Notes under the pieces: model-generated
What the model was told of the DNA's origin: nothing
The model's database searches: none
What the model saw: the letters and a program-made list of their open reading frames with translations, nothing else
Shown: piece by piece, positions 25,566-35,235 of the stretch
How the letters are laid out: every line of letters begins with the position of its first letter
Position numbering within the stretch: position 1 is the stretch's first letter
Source of the DNA: Flavobacterium pectinovorum
GTDB lineage: Bacteria > Bacteroidota > Bacteroidia > Flavobacteriales > Flavobacteriaceae
NCBI RefSeq assembly: GCF_022802975.1
Contig: NZ_JAFEVZ010000018.1
Coordinates: 1 to 55,147, forward strand
Length of the DNA stretch: 55,147 bases
Direction: 5' to 3'
Translations under genes and position numbers: made by a program

Positions 25566-28500
25566 ATGAAAAATAAATTATTTTCATGGAATACTAAAAA
25601 GTATTTTTACGTTAAACCAAAATTGTTATTTAATTTGAAACTATCATTTATTTTAACAGTATTTTGCTTCAATGCAAGCATATTTGCGTCTGCGCAGAAA
25701 GTTACATTTGAAGTTAAAAACAAAAAAATGGCAGATGTATTAAAAGAAATTACCAGAAAGACTGGTGTGAATTTCTTTTACAATAACACTGTCTTTGATG
25801 ATACAAGAACGATATCTTATAATGCTTCAAATTCAGACGTATTAGATGTTGTTAATCGTTTGATAGGCTCAAATTACAGGGCAGTTTTTGTAGATCAAAA
25901 TGTTATAGCCATTGAGGTGGTTACAGCCCCAAAGACTGTAGAAGCAGTACAGGAAATAAAAATTGAAGGAATTGTTTCTGATGTAAAAGGAAATCCGCTT
26001 CCGGGAGTTATAGTTTCTATTAAAGACGATCTTGTAGGTGTTATCACTGATACAAAAGGACATTATGAACTAAACGTTCGAAAAGGGAACGTTATTATTT
26101 TTGCCTTTCTTGGTTATAAAAAACAAGAGATTACGATTAAAGACAATAAAGCTGTCATTAACGTTATAATGGAAGAAAGTCAAGTGGAGCTGGAATCTGT
26201 AAAAGTGGTGAATACAGGTTATCAGACACTTTCTAAGGCTAGAAATGCAGGTGCATTTTCAAAAGCGGATATGAAAATAGTAGAAAGCAGATCTTATTCT
26301 ATGAATATTCTACAGCGCTTAGACGGGATTGTCGCTGGTTTTACTGTTAACAATAATAAGAATGTTTCTGCAAATCCTTTTTTAGTCCGGGGTTTAACAA
26401 CAATCGGTACTTTTGATCAGTTTGGTAATGTTACCGGCGGGACTAATAGAAATCCATTATATGTAGTAGACGGAATACCAATTGAAAATATATCGTCAAT
26501 TAATCCTCAGGATATTCAGAATGTTACTGTATTAAAGGATGCAACTGCATCATCTATATGGGGGGCAAGAGCGGCCAATGGAGTAATCGTTCTTACTACG
26601 AAAAAAGGAAAGAAAGGAAGTAAATTAAGTATAGAATATGATGCATTTAGTAATTTTGAAGGCAGACCTGATCTTGGTTATAGTAAATATTTAAACAGCC
26701 CTCAATTTATACAGGCGTCAAAAGAAACCTTTTTCCCTGATGAATATTCATGGGAACAGGCTATTGCGTACAATTATGGAGGTGCTGGAGTACCTCCGCA
26801 TTTAAGAATTTTATACGATCAGTCAAGAGGTCTTATTTCTCAGGCTGAGGCCGACAGCAGATTAGCAGCTCTGGCAAGTACAGACAACAGAAGTCAGATT
26901 TCAAATTTGTTCTACAGAAGTGCTATTTTGTCTAATCATACACTTTCGCTTTCAGGAGGTACTGATAATTATTCTTTTTATACGTCGGCGACTTATACGA
27001 ATAATCAGAATAATACACCAGGGGACGAAGATGAATTGTTTAAATTAAATGCCAGACAGGATTATAAGATCAATAAATTTATTAGTGCCTATGCTATTAC
27101 AGATTTTACAAAATCAAAACTTTCGTCTAAAAGAAATCTTCTTGTAGATTATGGATTTTTTCCTTATCAGCTTTTCCGCGATAAAGACGGCAAAAACTTG
27201 TCTATGTCTTACATGACCAATTTATCAGATGAAGTTCGTACTGATTTTGAGGGACGAAGCAGAATAAGTCTTGATTATAATCCTTTGGATGAGTTTAATA
27301 GAGGATCAACTGATACGGATGGTTTTATGAGCAGAATCATAACAGGTATTAATGTTGATATCATTGACGGACTTAAATTTACAGGTACTTATGGCTATAT
27401 TACAGGAAGTAATAAAACTTCAATGTTTGATTCACAAGACAGTTATACAGTAAGAAAAGAGCTTGCTGAATTTACGGTTGCCGATAATCCGGGCGATACA
27501 CCTGTTTATTATTTGCCAAGTAACGGAGGACGCTATAGCGAAGCAAATGCTACTCAGAAAAACTACACCATCAGAAATCAGTTTGAATATGATAAAGGAT
27601 GGAATGAAGACAAACATCATATCAATATTTTATTGGGTCAGGAAGCACAGGAGAATTATACACAAAGTACTACTACTTTGGTTAGAGGATACGATCCGCT
27701 TCTTCAGACGTATTCTTATATAAATTATGAGACTCTGATAAATGACGGTATAGAAAATCCTGTTATGCCAAATTCAGGAAACAGGAGCTTTTTGGGAATC
27801 GATCAGCCGAGAGATTTTGTTCAGACGGATATTTTAAGCCGATTTATGTCTTATTTTTCAAACGCTTCTTATACGCTAAACAATAAATACAGTTTAAATG
27901 GAAGTTTAAGAAAAGACCAAAGTAACCTTTTTGCACTTGACAAATCCAGCCAGAGTAAACCGGTATGGAGTGTGGGAGGAAAATGGCAGATTTCCGGAGA
28001 ATCTTTTTTATATGATTCATCAGTTATATCCAATTTAGCTTTGCGAGCCACTTATGGGGTAACAGGAAATGCTCCTTCTCCGGGTACAGCAGCTTCGTAC
28101 GATATCCTAAGTCCTCAGACAGAATATGCACTTACAGGCAATGTGATACCATTGACTATTGCAACTCCGGGAAATAAAAAATTGACTTGGGAAAGCACTA
28201 AAAATATCAACCTTGGTTTGGATTTTACTCTTTTTAGAAATAGAATCGACGGATCTATAGATTTTTACAGAAAGAATACTGAAAATATGATCGGGCAGCT
28301 TCCTCTAAACATTTTCACAGGATATGTTTCGGCTATCGGAAATTTCGGCTCTATGGAAAATAAAGGAGTTGAGGTAACTCTTAAGACTTTAAATGTAGAA
28401 ACAAAAGATTTTTCATGGACCACACAGTTTGTAATGGCTTACAATAAAAACACCATTACCGAGCTGGAGCAACCAAGCGTTATAAATACTGGAGACCAGA

Positions 28501-29198
28501 AGGTTAGCATGGCTTACATGAAAGGATACCCGGCTTATGCAGTTTTTGCTTACGATTATCAAGGATTGGATTCCAGCGGAGATCCGCTGATAAAATTAGC
28601 AGACGGTACCATTACCAAGACACCAAATATTACTACTGCAGATGATATTGTGTACAAAGGAACTTTAGTACCTGTATGGAACGGAGGACTTACCAATGTG
28701 TTTACTTATAAGGGATTAACTTTAAGCGGTACAGCAGTGTATAATTTAGGGCATGTAATGCGTAAAGACGTGAACACTTTTTATAATGGACCGCTTTTTC
28801 AAGGAAATTTAGGTTTTAGAAGAGCTAATCTGCATTCTGATTTTGCTGACCGATGGAAAAATCCGGGAGACGAACAGGTAACAGATATACCGAGATATGT
28901 ACCTCAGTCAACTGTAGATGGTGACGACAGAAGTACAAACTATTATACTTTGGCCAGTACTAATGTTTTAGATGCTTCTTACATCAAATTCAGGGATATT
29001 ACATTGGCTTACAGTCTTCCAAAATCAGTATTGGACAAGGCCAACATCAGCAGTCTTTCTTTTAGAATATCAATGTCGAATGTAATGTTGTGGAAAGCGA
29101 ATAAAGAAGGTATAGATCCGGAGTTTCAGGCAGATGAGATTAGAATGCCAAAAATAGGTCAAAATGCTATCGCATTAGGACTTCATCTTTCTCTTTAA
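25566..29198 (+). CDS. SusC/RagA TonB-dependent transporter with STN signalling domain
   Basis: 1210 residues. After the signal peptide (ending ASAQK, about residue 44) comes an STN domain (VTFEVKNKKMADVLKEITRK ... VIAIEV, about 45-120) that contacts FecR, a carboxypeptidase-like regulatory domain (EGIVSDVKGNPLPGVIVSIK), and a plug with SusC marks (NPLYVVDGIPI, LKDATASSIWGARAANGVIVLTTKKGKKG). The rest is a 22-strand barrel ending GLHLSL. The cargo is not readable. No glycan enzyme is near; the genes that follow are thioredoxins and a peptidase, so a peptide or protein substrate is more likely than sugar. Confidence 0.93.
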   Translation: MKNKLFSWNTKKYFYVKPKLLFNLKLSFILTVFCFNASIFASAQKVTFEVKNKKMADVLKEITRKTGVNFFYNNTVFDDTRTISYNASNSDVLDVVNRLIGSNYRAVFVDQNVIAIEVVTAPKTVEAVQEIKIEGIVSDVKGNPLPGVIVSIKDDLVGVITDTKGHYELNVRKGNVIIFAFLGYKKQEITIKDNKAVINVIMEESQVELESVKVVNTGYQTLSKARNAGAFSKADMKIVESRSYSMNILQRLDGIVAGFTVNNNKNVSANPFLVRGLTTIGTFDQFGNVTGGTNRNPLYVVDGIPIENISSINPQDIQNVTVLKDATASSIWGARAANGVIVLTTKKGKKGSKLSIEYDAFSNFEGRPDLGYSKYLNSPQFIQASKETFFPDEYSWEQAIAYNYGGAGVPPHLRILYDQSRGLISQAEADSRLAALASTDNRSQISNLFYRSAILSNHTLSLSGGTDNYSFYTSATYTNNQNNTPGDEDELFKLNARQDYKINKFISAYAITDFTKSKLSSKRNLLVDYGFFPYQLFRDKDGKNLSMSYMTNLSDEVRTDFEGRSRISLDYNPLDEFNRGSTDTDGFMSRIITGINVDIIDGLKFTGTYGYITGSNKTSMFDSQDSYTVRKELAEFTVADNPGDTPVYYLPSNGGRYSEANATQKNYTIRNQFEYDKGWNEDKHHINILLGQEAQENYTQSTTTLVRGYDPLLQTYSYINYETLINDGIENPVMPNSGNRSFLGIDQPRDFVQTDILSRFMSYFSNASYTLNNKYSLNGSLRKDQSNLFALDKSSQSKPVWSVGGKWQISGESFLYDSSVISNLALRATYGVTGNAPSPGTAASYDILSPQTEYALTGNVIPLTIATPGNKKLTWESTKNINLGLDFTLFRNRIDGSIDFYRKNTENMIGQLPLNIFTGYVSAIGNFGSMENKGVEVTLKTLNVETKDFSWTTQFVMAYNKNTITELEQPSVINTGDQKVSMAYMKGYPAYAVFAYDYQGLDSSGDPLIKLADGTITKTPNITTADDIVYKGTLVPVWNGGLTNVFTYKGLTLSGTAVYNLGHVMRKDVNTFYNGPLFQGNLGFRRANLHSDFADRWKNPGDEQVTDIPRYVPQSTVDGDDRSTNYYTLASTNVLDASYIKFRDITLAYSLPKSVLDKANISSLSFRISMSNVMLWKANKEGIDPEFQADEIRMPKIGQNAIALGLHLSL

Positions 29199-29218
29199 AA
29201 ATTATAAAAAGAAGTATC

Positions 29219-30667
29219 ATGAAAATTAAGAAACAATATATAAAATCATCTGTTTTATTAATACTTGCTGTTATTACATTCTCCTGCAGCGATGACTATC
29301 TGGAAGTTGTGCCAAAAGGAAGCTTAATAGCCAGTAAAGTATCAGACTATGACCGCCTGCTTGATGACCCGGCATTAAACACTCTTTCGAATGCGCTAAT
29401 ACCTATGGGGGATGAGGTTGCTGCTGTAGAACCTTTTTTCTCGAATACTGATATCCGTAACCAGAGATTGTTCAGATGGGATGATGAAATTTATAATGCT
29501 GGTCAGACACCAGATGAATTAACAAACTTAAATGCGGTCTATACATATAATAAAGTTATAGCAGAGGTAATGAATGCTACAGAGGGTACTGATGCTCAGA
29601 AAAGAGCTTTGTTGGCTGAGGCAAAAATTGGCCGTGCAACAAGTTATTTTGCACTGATTAATTATTATGGGAAACCTTATAATGCTGCAACGGCTGCAAC
29701 GGATTTAGGTTATCCGATTATTACGCAGTCAGACATTACGCTGACGAATTTCACCAGAAACACTGTAGAAGAAGTGTACGATTTTATATTGTCGGATATT
29801 ACAGAGGCTATTCCTGATCTTCCTGTAGTACTATATAAGAGAAACAGAGCTTCAAAAATAATTGGCGAGGCTTTACTAGGCAAAGTTTTGATGTTTAAAG
29901 GTGAATTTACAGAAGCATCAAATCATCTGCAGTCGGCAATTGACCTGATGAGCAGCTCGAATCTGCCAGTGGAATTATACAATTACAATGATACCTTTTC
30001 AGATGAGGGAGCGTTTATGCCAATAAACTTCTTTTTTGGCCCGACATACCCAATTCCAAAAGACAATAAGGAAATTATTTACGACAAAGCTTCTAATAAT
30101 ATTTGGGCCTTTATACAAAATGAAATTGTTATCAAGCCGGAAACGGCACAGTTGTATAACAGTTCAGATTTTAGGCTGAATTTTTTCACCAATATGCAGG
30201 CATTTGGTTTTGAGCCGGTTTATACGAAAGGTATGTTAAGAAGATACGGTCCATTTAATAATCAAATTGGAGTGACAATTCCGGATCTAATACTGCTGTC
30301 AATCGAAGCAAAAGCAAGGTTAGGAAGTCAGGAGAGTGCAGTAGCTGATCTTGAAAGTTTCAGAGCAAACAGAATGCCTGTTGATGATGCTTCGATTCCT
30401 GCGGATGTAGCTGCAGACCAGGATAAACTTGTCAAATATATTTTTGAAGAGCGTATCCGTGAATTTTCTGTATGCGGTTACAGATGGTTGGATATGAGAA
30501 GACTTTCGGTTGATGCCAAATACAGTAATCTTGTAAATTATACCCATGATGTTTACGATGAGGAAGGAAATCTGATAAAATCACACCAACTTAAACCGGA
30601 ACGTCTGGTGTTAAGATTTGGTCAAAAAGTAAAAGCGCAAAATCCTAATTTGATTGACAATCCATAA
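29219..30667 (+). CDS. SusD/RagB outer-membrane lipoprotein
   Basis: 482 residues. Lipobox TFSC with the acylated Cys at about residue 23, then SDDYLEVVPKGSLIAS. SusD marks include AEAKIGRATSYFALINYYGKPY (helical TPR region) and YIFEERIREFSVCGYRWLDMRRL. The C-terminus ends RFGQKVKAQNPNLIDNP rather than the usual FPIP motif. It should cap the SusC barrel encoded 20 bases upstream. A stem-loop follows the stop. Confidence 0.92.
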   Translation: MKIKKQYIKSSVLLILAVITFSCSDDYLEVVPKGSLIASKVSDYDRLLDDPALNTLSNALIPMGDEVAAVEPFFSNTDIRNQRLFRWDDEIYNAGQTPDELTNLNAVYTYNKVIAEVMNATEGTDAQKRALLAEAKIGRATSYFALINYYGKPYNAATAATDLGYPIITQSDITLTNFTRNTVEEVYDFILSDITEAIPDLPVVLYKRNRASKIIGEALLGKVLMFKGEFTEASNHLQSAIDLMSSSNLPVELYNYNDTFSDEGAFMPINFFFGPTYPIPKDNKEIIYDKASNNIWAFIQNEIVIKPETAQLYNSSDFRLNFFTNMQAFGFEPVYTKGMLRRYGPFNNQIGVTIPDLILLSIEAKARLGSQESAVADLESFRANRMPVDDASIPADVAADQDKLVKYIFEERIREFSVCGYRWLDMRRLSVDAKYSNLVNYTHDVYDEEGNLIKSHQLKPERLVLRFGQKVKAQNPNLIDNP

Positions 30668-30672
30668 GTTTT

Positions 30673-30724
30673 ATTGAGAACAGCGTGCTGTCGGTTAGTA
30701 GTTCTGCCCGGCAGCCGGTTCTCA
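30673..30724 (+). terminator. Long stem-loop after susD
   Basis: TTGAGAAC (30673-30680) pairs with GTTCTCAA (30717-30724), and an inner GCTGTCGG pairs with CCGGCAGC. It begins six bases after the susD stop. There is no long T-run, so termination may be partial, giving more SusCD than downstream transcript. Confidence 0.55.
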
Positions 30725-30874
30725 AATAAACGATCTATTTTGGAATAACATTTTTTATTCAGCGATTTCTGTCTGGATAATCTATAATCATTTAAAAAAA
30801 CTTTCTTACTCAAAGGAGCTGTATTGCTGCACAAGAAATACTGTGTTTTTCTTGCAATGTTAACTGTGTGATCT

Positions 30875-31085
30875 GCCTTAAAAATAGTATTGCTTATTGC
30901 CATTTTAGTGATGGCGTGTAGTGAAAGAAAATTTGAAGAGATATATCTGTAGTTGTGGCTTATGTAATAGCTATGGTTACAACAAATTTTCTTATAGATC
31001 CTCAGTGGTGATGGCAAATAAAAATTTAAACAGCGAGAAACTGTAGAAAAAACTGGAACAAATTTTCAGTAATGAATTAGAATAA
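30875..31085 (+). pseudogene. Internally deleted TlpA-like lipoprotein gene relic
   Basis: Bases 30875-30952 read ALKIVLLIAILVMACSERKF, a lipoprotein signal peptide without its ATG, much like the starts of the two intact TlpA lipoproteins downstream. From 30976 a second frame reads TNFLIDP, then after a stop and a frameshift NKNLNSEKL, a further stop, KKLEQIFSNELE. This equals the C-terminal end of the intact TlpA proteins (NFLIDP.G.I..KNL.G..L..KL.EI). The whole thioredoxin core with CxxC is missing. It is therefore the remains of another family member, just upstream of the first intact one. Confidence 0.6.
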
Positions 31086-31099
31086 AAAACAATAAAAAA

Positions 31100-32293
31100 A
31101 TGAAAAAAATAATTTTTAAAGCGTTGATGGTTATTCTGTTCGCTTCAGCTTTATCAAGTTGTTCAGAAAAGAAAACGGTAGGAAATGAATTTGTTGTTAA
31201 GGGAAAATTTTCAAAAATCACAAGCCCTGTAATAGTATATCTGACTTATCAGGATGACAAGAATGAATCTCATAAAGAAGAGTTTGTCTCAAAAAATGGG
31301 GAGTTTGAATTCAAAGGAAATGCATTTGCATCTTCAGCGTCTATTTTTTTTACACCATATGTAGAAGGATATACTATCGACCAGCCTGAATATTGGACAG
31401 TAGCAGCAAAAGAAATGAAGTCCAAGCCTTATTTTGAGAAGAGCAGAGGTTTCTTTTTAGAAGGCGGCACTTTTGAATTTACCGGCGATGATAATTTAGA
31501 AACTGCCAAACTGCAAACGGACAGCGAGAATCAGGAGATTTTTACTGAATATGTTCAAGGATTAGAAAAGGTTAAAAAAGAGTACGTTCCCTTGGTTGGG
31601 CAAAAAGCAGTTTCAGACAGTATAGGAATTAAAGATCAGAAAAGTGATAAGATAAATGCTGAATATGAATTAAAAAGAAAACAATTTGTGGACTATGCCT
31701 ATGAGTTTTCTGCTAAGTATCCAGAGAGCAAAGTTTCACTGATAGCGCTGCAAGCAGATGGCTTTAGTTATGATTTTGATAAGCTTTCTGTGGCTTTAGA
31801 TCAATTGTCAAAAGATCTTCAGACTGTAAAGATTGCATCACTCTTACGTGAGAGAATAACAAAAGAAAATAGCAATAACATAGGGAAAGAGGCAGTTGAT
31901 TTTTCATTAGAAGACCCAAATGGTAAAGAAATATCACTTCAATCGTATCGCGGTAAATATGTTTTGGTTGATTTTTGGGCTTCGGGCTGTGCTCCATGCC
32001 GAGCAGAAAACCCAAACGTGGTTAAAGCTTACAATAAATTTAAAAGTAAAAATTTTGACATTATATCTATTTCAACTGATATAAAAAAAGAACCCTGGTT
32101 AAAAGCCGTTGCAGAGGATAAACTTCCGTGGGTAAATTTAATAGATAAAAAAGAAAGAAGCAAAGCTACATGGGTGGCTTACGGAGTTCTCGGAATTCCA
32201 AGTAATTTCTTGATTGATCCTTCTGGAAAAATTGTAGCCAAGAACCTAAGAGGAATTGAACTTCATACAAAACTTGCAGAAATTTTAAAATAA
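31100..32293 (+). CDS. TlpA-like thioredoxin lipoprotein 1 (CAPC active site)
   Basis: 397 residues. Lipobox ALSSC (Cys about 21), a DUF4369-type beta-rich N-terminal domain (FVVKGKFSKITSPVIVYLTY, about 30-115), a helical linker, then an AhpC/TSA/TlpA thioredoxin domain (about 265-397) with C297-A-P-C300 and NFLIDPSGKI. The residue before the first Cys is Gly (WASGCAPC) where thioredoxins almost always have Trp, which may alter reduction potential. It should be membrane-anchored and face the periplasm. It is the first of a tandem pair with the next gene, 25 bases apart. Confidence 0.9.
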   Translation: MKKIIFKALMVILFASALSSCSEKKTVGNEFVVKGKFSKITSPVIVYLTYQDDKNESHKEEFVSKNGEFEFKGNAFASSASIFFTPYVEGYTIDQPEYWTVAAKEMKSKPYFEKSRGFFLEGGTFEFTGDDNLETAKLQTDSENQEIFTEYVQGLEKVKKEYVPLVGQKAVSDSIGIKDQKSDKINAEYELKRKQFVDYAYEFSAKYPESKVSLIALQADGFSYDFDKLSVALDQLSKDLQTVKIASLLRERITKENSNNIGKEAVDFSLEDPNGKEISLQSYRGKYVLVDFWASGCAPCRAENPNVVKAYNKFKSKNFDIISISTDIKKEPWLKAVAEDKLPWVNLIDKKERSKATWVAYGVLGIPSNFLIDPSGKIVAKNLRGIELHTKLAEILK

Positions 32294-32318
32294 TTTTTAA
32301 CGAATAACAATAAAAAAA

Positions 32319-33509
32319 ATGAAAAAAATAATTTTTAAAGCGCTAATGGTGATTTTGTGTGCTTCAGCCTTAGTAGGCTGTTCAGAAAAGAAAACGGTAG
32401 GAAACGAATTTGTTGTAAAGGGAAAATTCACAAAAATTACAAGTCCTGTAATAGTTTATTTCACCTATGAGGATGATAAAGGTAAATCGCATAAAGAAGA
32501 ATTCATCTCAAAAAATGGGGAATTTGAATTCAAGGGAAGCTCCTTTGGATCAGCTGCCAGTGTATTTTTTATGCCCTACGTAGAAGGATTTACTGAAGTG
32601 AATATTGATTATCTTAATAAAGTAGGAAACTTAATAGGCAAACTGCCATTTGATAAAATGAAAAATTTCTTTTTAGAAGGTGGAACTTATGAAATTTCAG
32701 GCGATAATAATCTGGAAACAGCAACACTGGAAACCGATAGTAAAAGCCAGGATCTTTTTAAAGAGTACAGTAGTCAGTATAAAGACTTACAGGAAGAGTA
32801 TTATCAATTAAAGGAAAAGAAACACATTGCTGATAGTATTGGTTCAACTGATGCAAAAAGTACAGCATTAGCAGCTCAGTTCAAAGTAAAAGAAAAGCAG
32901 TTTTTGGATTATCCATATGAATTTGCCGCAAAACACCCAGACAGCAAAATTTCTCTTTTGGCTTTAAATGCAAATCTTGTGGATTTTGATGCAGAGAAAC
33001 TTTCTAAAACCGTAGATGGATTATCTAAAGAGGTGAAAGCTGGAAAAATGGCGAAGGATTTAAAAGGCATAGCTGAAAAAACGATCAGAAATGCAATTGG
33101 AAAACCAGCTATTTTATTTTCATTAGAAGATGTAAACGGAGTTAAAAAAGAGCTGGCAGCTTACAAAGGAAAGTTTGTTTTGGTTGATTTCTGGGCATCA
33201 TGGTGCGGTCCTTGCCGAGCAGAAAACCCAAATGTAATTAAGGTATATAATAAATTTAAGGACAAAAATTTTGATATCATCTCTGTTTCAATAGACCATG
33301 AAAGAAATGAATGGTTAAAAGCAGTAAAAGAAGACAAACTTCCATGGCTTAATTTGATTGATGATCAAGAATATGAAAAATCAACAGGCAAAGCCTATGG
33401 TGTTACGTTTGTGCCAAGTAATTTTTTAATTGATCCGGCTGGAAATATTGTTGGCAAAAATTTAATCGGAGAAGCTCTTCATGATAAGGTTGCAGAAGTA
33501 ACTAAGTAA
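32319..33509 (+). CDS. TlpA-like thioredoxin lipoprotein 2 (CGPC active site)
   Basis: 396 residues, a clear duplicate of the previous gene: the same first residues (MKKIIFKALMVIL), same EKKTVGNEFVVKGKF after the lipobox ALVGC, and the same leader bases AACAATAAAAAA before the ATG. The thioredoxin domain has the canonical WASWCGPC with C296/C299 and NFLIDPAGNIVGKNL. It probably acts as a periplasmic disulfide reductase fed by DsbD. The central helical linkers of the two copies have diverged more than the ends. Confidence 0.9.
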   Translation: MKKIIFKALMVILCASALVGCSEKKTVGNEFVVKGKFTKITSPVIVYFTYEDDKGKSHKEEFISKNGEFEFKGSSFGSAASVFFMPYVEGFTEVNIDYLNKVGNLIGKLPFDKMKNFFLEGGTYEISGDNNLETATLETDSKSQDLFKEYSSQYKDLQEEYYQLKEKKHIADSIGSTDAKSTALAAQFKVKEKQFLDYPYEFAAKHPDSKISLLALNANLVDFDAEKLSKTVDGLSKEVKAGKMAKDLKGIAEKTIRNAIGKPAILFSLEDVNGVKKELAAYKGKFVLVDFWASWCGPCRAENPNVIKVYNKFKDKNFDIISVSIDHERNEWLKAVKEDKLPWLNLIDDQEYEKSTGKAYGVTFVPSNFLIDPAGNIVGKNLIGEALHDKVAEVTK

Positions 33510-33536
33510 GATTTCATAAAACTGTTATTGTTTCTT

Positions 33537-33573
33537 TTACCTGCTGTTGTTTATCAAAAAAAACAGCAGGTAA
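33537..33573 (+). terminator. Stem-loop after TlpA-like gene 2
   Basis: Perfect 12-bp arms TTACCTGCTGTT (33537-33548) / AACAGCAGGTAA (33562-33573), 13-nt loop. Not followed by a T-run. A likely partial terminator or 3' end stabiliser. Confidence 0.55.
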
Positions 33574-33676
33574 GAAAACAAAGCTTTCACAATCGCTTTT
33601 AGGAATTATCAGGTTTGACTTTTCATAGAAAAACTATTTACGCCAAAAACAATACAACTTAAATTTCAACAAAAAG

Positions 33677-35065
33677 ATGAAATATAAAATTATAAATACA
33701 ATAAGTGCAGTTTTGCTTCTGGTAAGCATGACTTCATTTTCGCAAGGCAAAATAACGGTTTCAGGTTCAATAAAAGGATATCAGGGCGAAGATGTTTTTA
33801 TTGTTAAAGATGCCTACGATGAGCAAGGCAAAGACCTGAACTTAAAAGTATCGAAAGATGGTTCTTTTAAAACAGAATTTGCTTCAGCAAAACCTCTTTA
33901 TGATGCTAATCTTTATATAGATCAGACCTCTTATAAACTTTATTTTAAACCAGGAGGGAAGTATAATATAACTGTGGATATTACGGATAAGGAGGATGAC
34001 AGTAAGTATGCGGTTTCCGGAAGTAATGCCAAGGAAAATCTTTTGATTAAGAATTATGTAAATAAACTGCAGAAGCACTATCTGATTACTGAGAAACTTC
34101 ATTCTTTTGAAACCTATGCACCATATTCAAGTTTTATTAACAGTATAGTTGATCCACTAAACAAAGAACTTTTAGATACAAAAAATCCAGGTTTTATAGC
34201 TAATTATAAAACTAAAATTAAACAGGAATGGCTCTTTAATAATTTTTTATACGAGTTTACTGCGAAAGAGAAAATTGTTAAAAATAATGGCGACGTATCA
34301 ATTTATAAAGGCGATGCACAATATGATGCATTTTTAAAGTCTACAGCATGGACTTCGACAGATTCAAAGTTGTTTACCAATATTGGTCAGAGTTTTATTT
34401 TCTTTTTAATGGGGCCATACAAAGACATTGATATGATAGAAATTCTGAAGACTTTAAATAAAGTAGTGCCGCATCAAAGTGCGCGCAACGGAATGGCTAC
34501 CATGATTATGAAGGATTTTTACTCCAGAGGAGGTACTGGCGACCTTGATGCTTCTTTTGATTTTTATAAAAAAATATGCACTGATGTATCTTCAGTGGCA
34601 GCAATTGACAAGGAAAGAATGAGAGCCAAGGCGCTTCGTAAAGGAGCAATGGCAATGGATTTTGAAATGAAAGACAGCAGCGGTAAAGTCTTTAAATTAT
34701 CTGATTTTAAAGGAAAAGCGGTTTATATCGACGTATGGGCAACCTGGTGTGCACCTTGCATCAAAGAAACGCCGCATTTTAAGAAACTAGTTGAAAAGTA
34801 TAAAGGAGATAACAGAATTGAATTTATCAGTGTTTCTGTGGATTCCGATAAAAATGCGTGGAATAAAATGATAACCAAAGATTCCCATGATTGGAAACAG
34901 CTAATAGTCGACAACAACCTTAAGTCTGATTTATGTGTGAATTACGGTATTGAAATGATTCCTCGTTTTCTTCTTTTTGATAAAGAAGGCAGAGTGGTTA
35001 ATGCAACAGCACCACATCCATCTGATTCAGAGTCGATAATAGAAGAAATTAACGGCATTCTTTAA
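33677..35065 (+). CDS. TlpA-like thioredoxin protein 3 (CAPC active site)
   Basis: 462 residues with a signal peptide (ending TSFSQG, about 23), not a lipobox. DUF4369-like N-terminal domain (ITVSGSIKGYQGEDVFIVKD), a long helical middle, then a thioredoxin domain with WATWCAPC (C358/C361), KETPHFKKLVEKY and IPRFLLFDKEGRVVNATAP. The middle (about 120-320) is longer than in the first two. Soluble periplasmic disulfide reductase by family. Confidence 0.88.
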   Translation: MKYKIINTISAVLLLVSMTSFSQGKITVSGSIKGYQGEDVFIVKDAYDEQGKDLNLKVSKDGSFKTEFASAKPLYDANLYIDQTSYKLYFKPGGKYNITVDITDKEDDSKYAVSGSNAKENLLIKNYVNKLQKHYLITEKLHSFETYAPYSSFINSIVDPLNKELLDTKNPGFIANYKTKIKQEWLFNNFLYEFTAKEKIVKNNGDVSIYKGDAQYDAFLKSTAWTSTDSKLFTNIGQSFIFFLMGPYKDIDMIEILKTLNKVVPHQSARNGMATMIMKDFYSRGGTGDLDASFDFYKKICTDVSSVAAIDKERMRAKALRKGAMAMDFEMKDSSGKVFKLSDFKGKAVYIDVWATWCAPCIKETPHFKKLVEKYKGDNRIEFISVSVDSDKNAWNKMITKDSHDWKQLIVDNNLKSDLCVNYGIEMIPRFLLFDKEGRVVNATAPHPSDSESIIEEINGIL

Positions 35066-35141
35066 TTCTTTTAAGAATATACAAAATAAAAGTTTCATTA
35101 TTTACCATTTTGAATTAGTAAGCAACCGTAAATGATGTGAG

Positions 35142-35161
35142 AGGGTTGTTTCTACAACCCT
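35142..35161 (+). terminator. Short stem-loop before the M16 peptidase gene
   Basis: AGGGTTGT (35142-35149) / ACAACCCT (35154-35161), 4-nt loop, followed by only two T before an A-run. A weak terminator that may separate the M16 gene from the upstream thioredoxins. Confidence 0.45.
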
Positions 35162-35235
35162 TTAAAAAATAGTCACAAGTGATTGTGTAATTATAAAAAC
35201 AAAAAAATAATCAAATTGAATCAATCAATCGAAAA

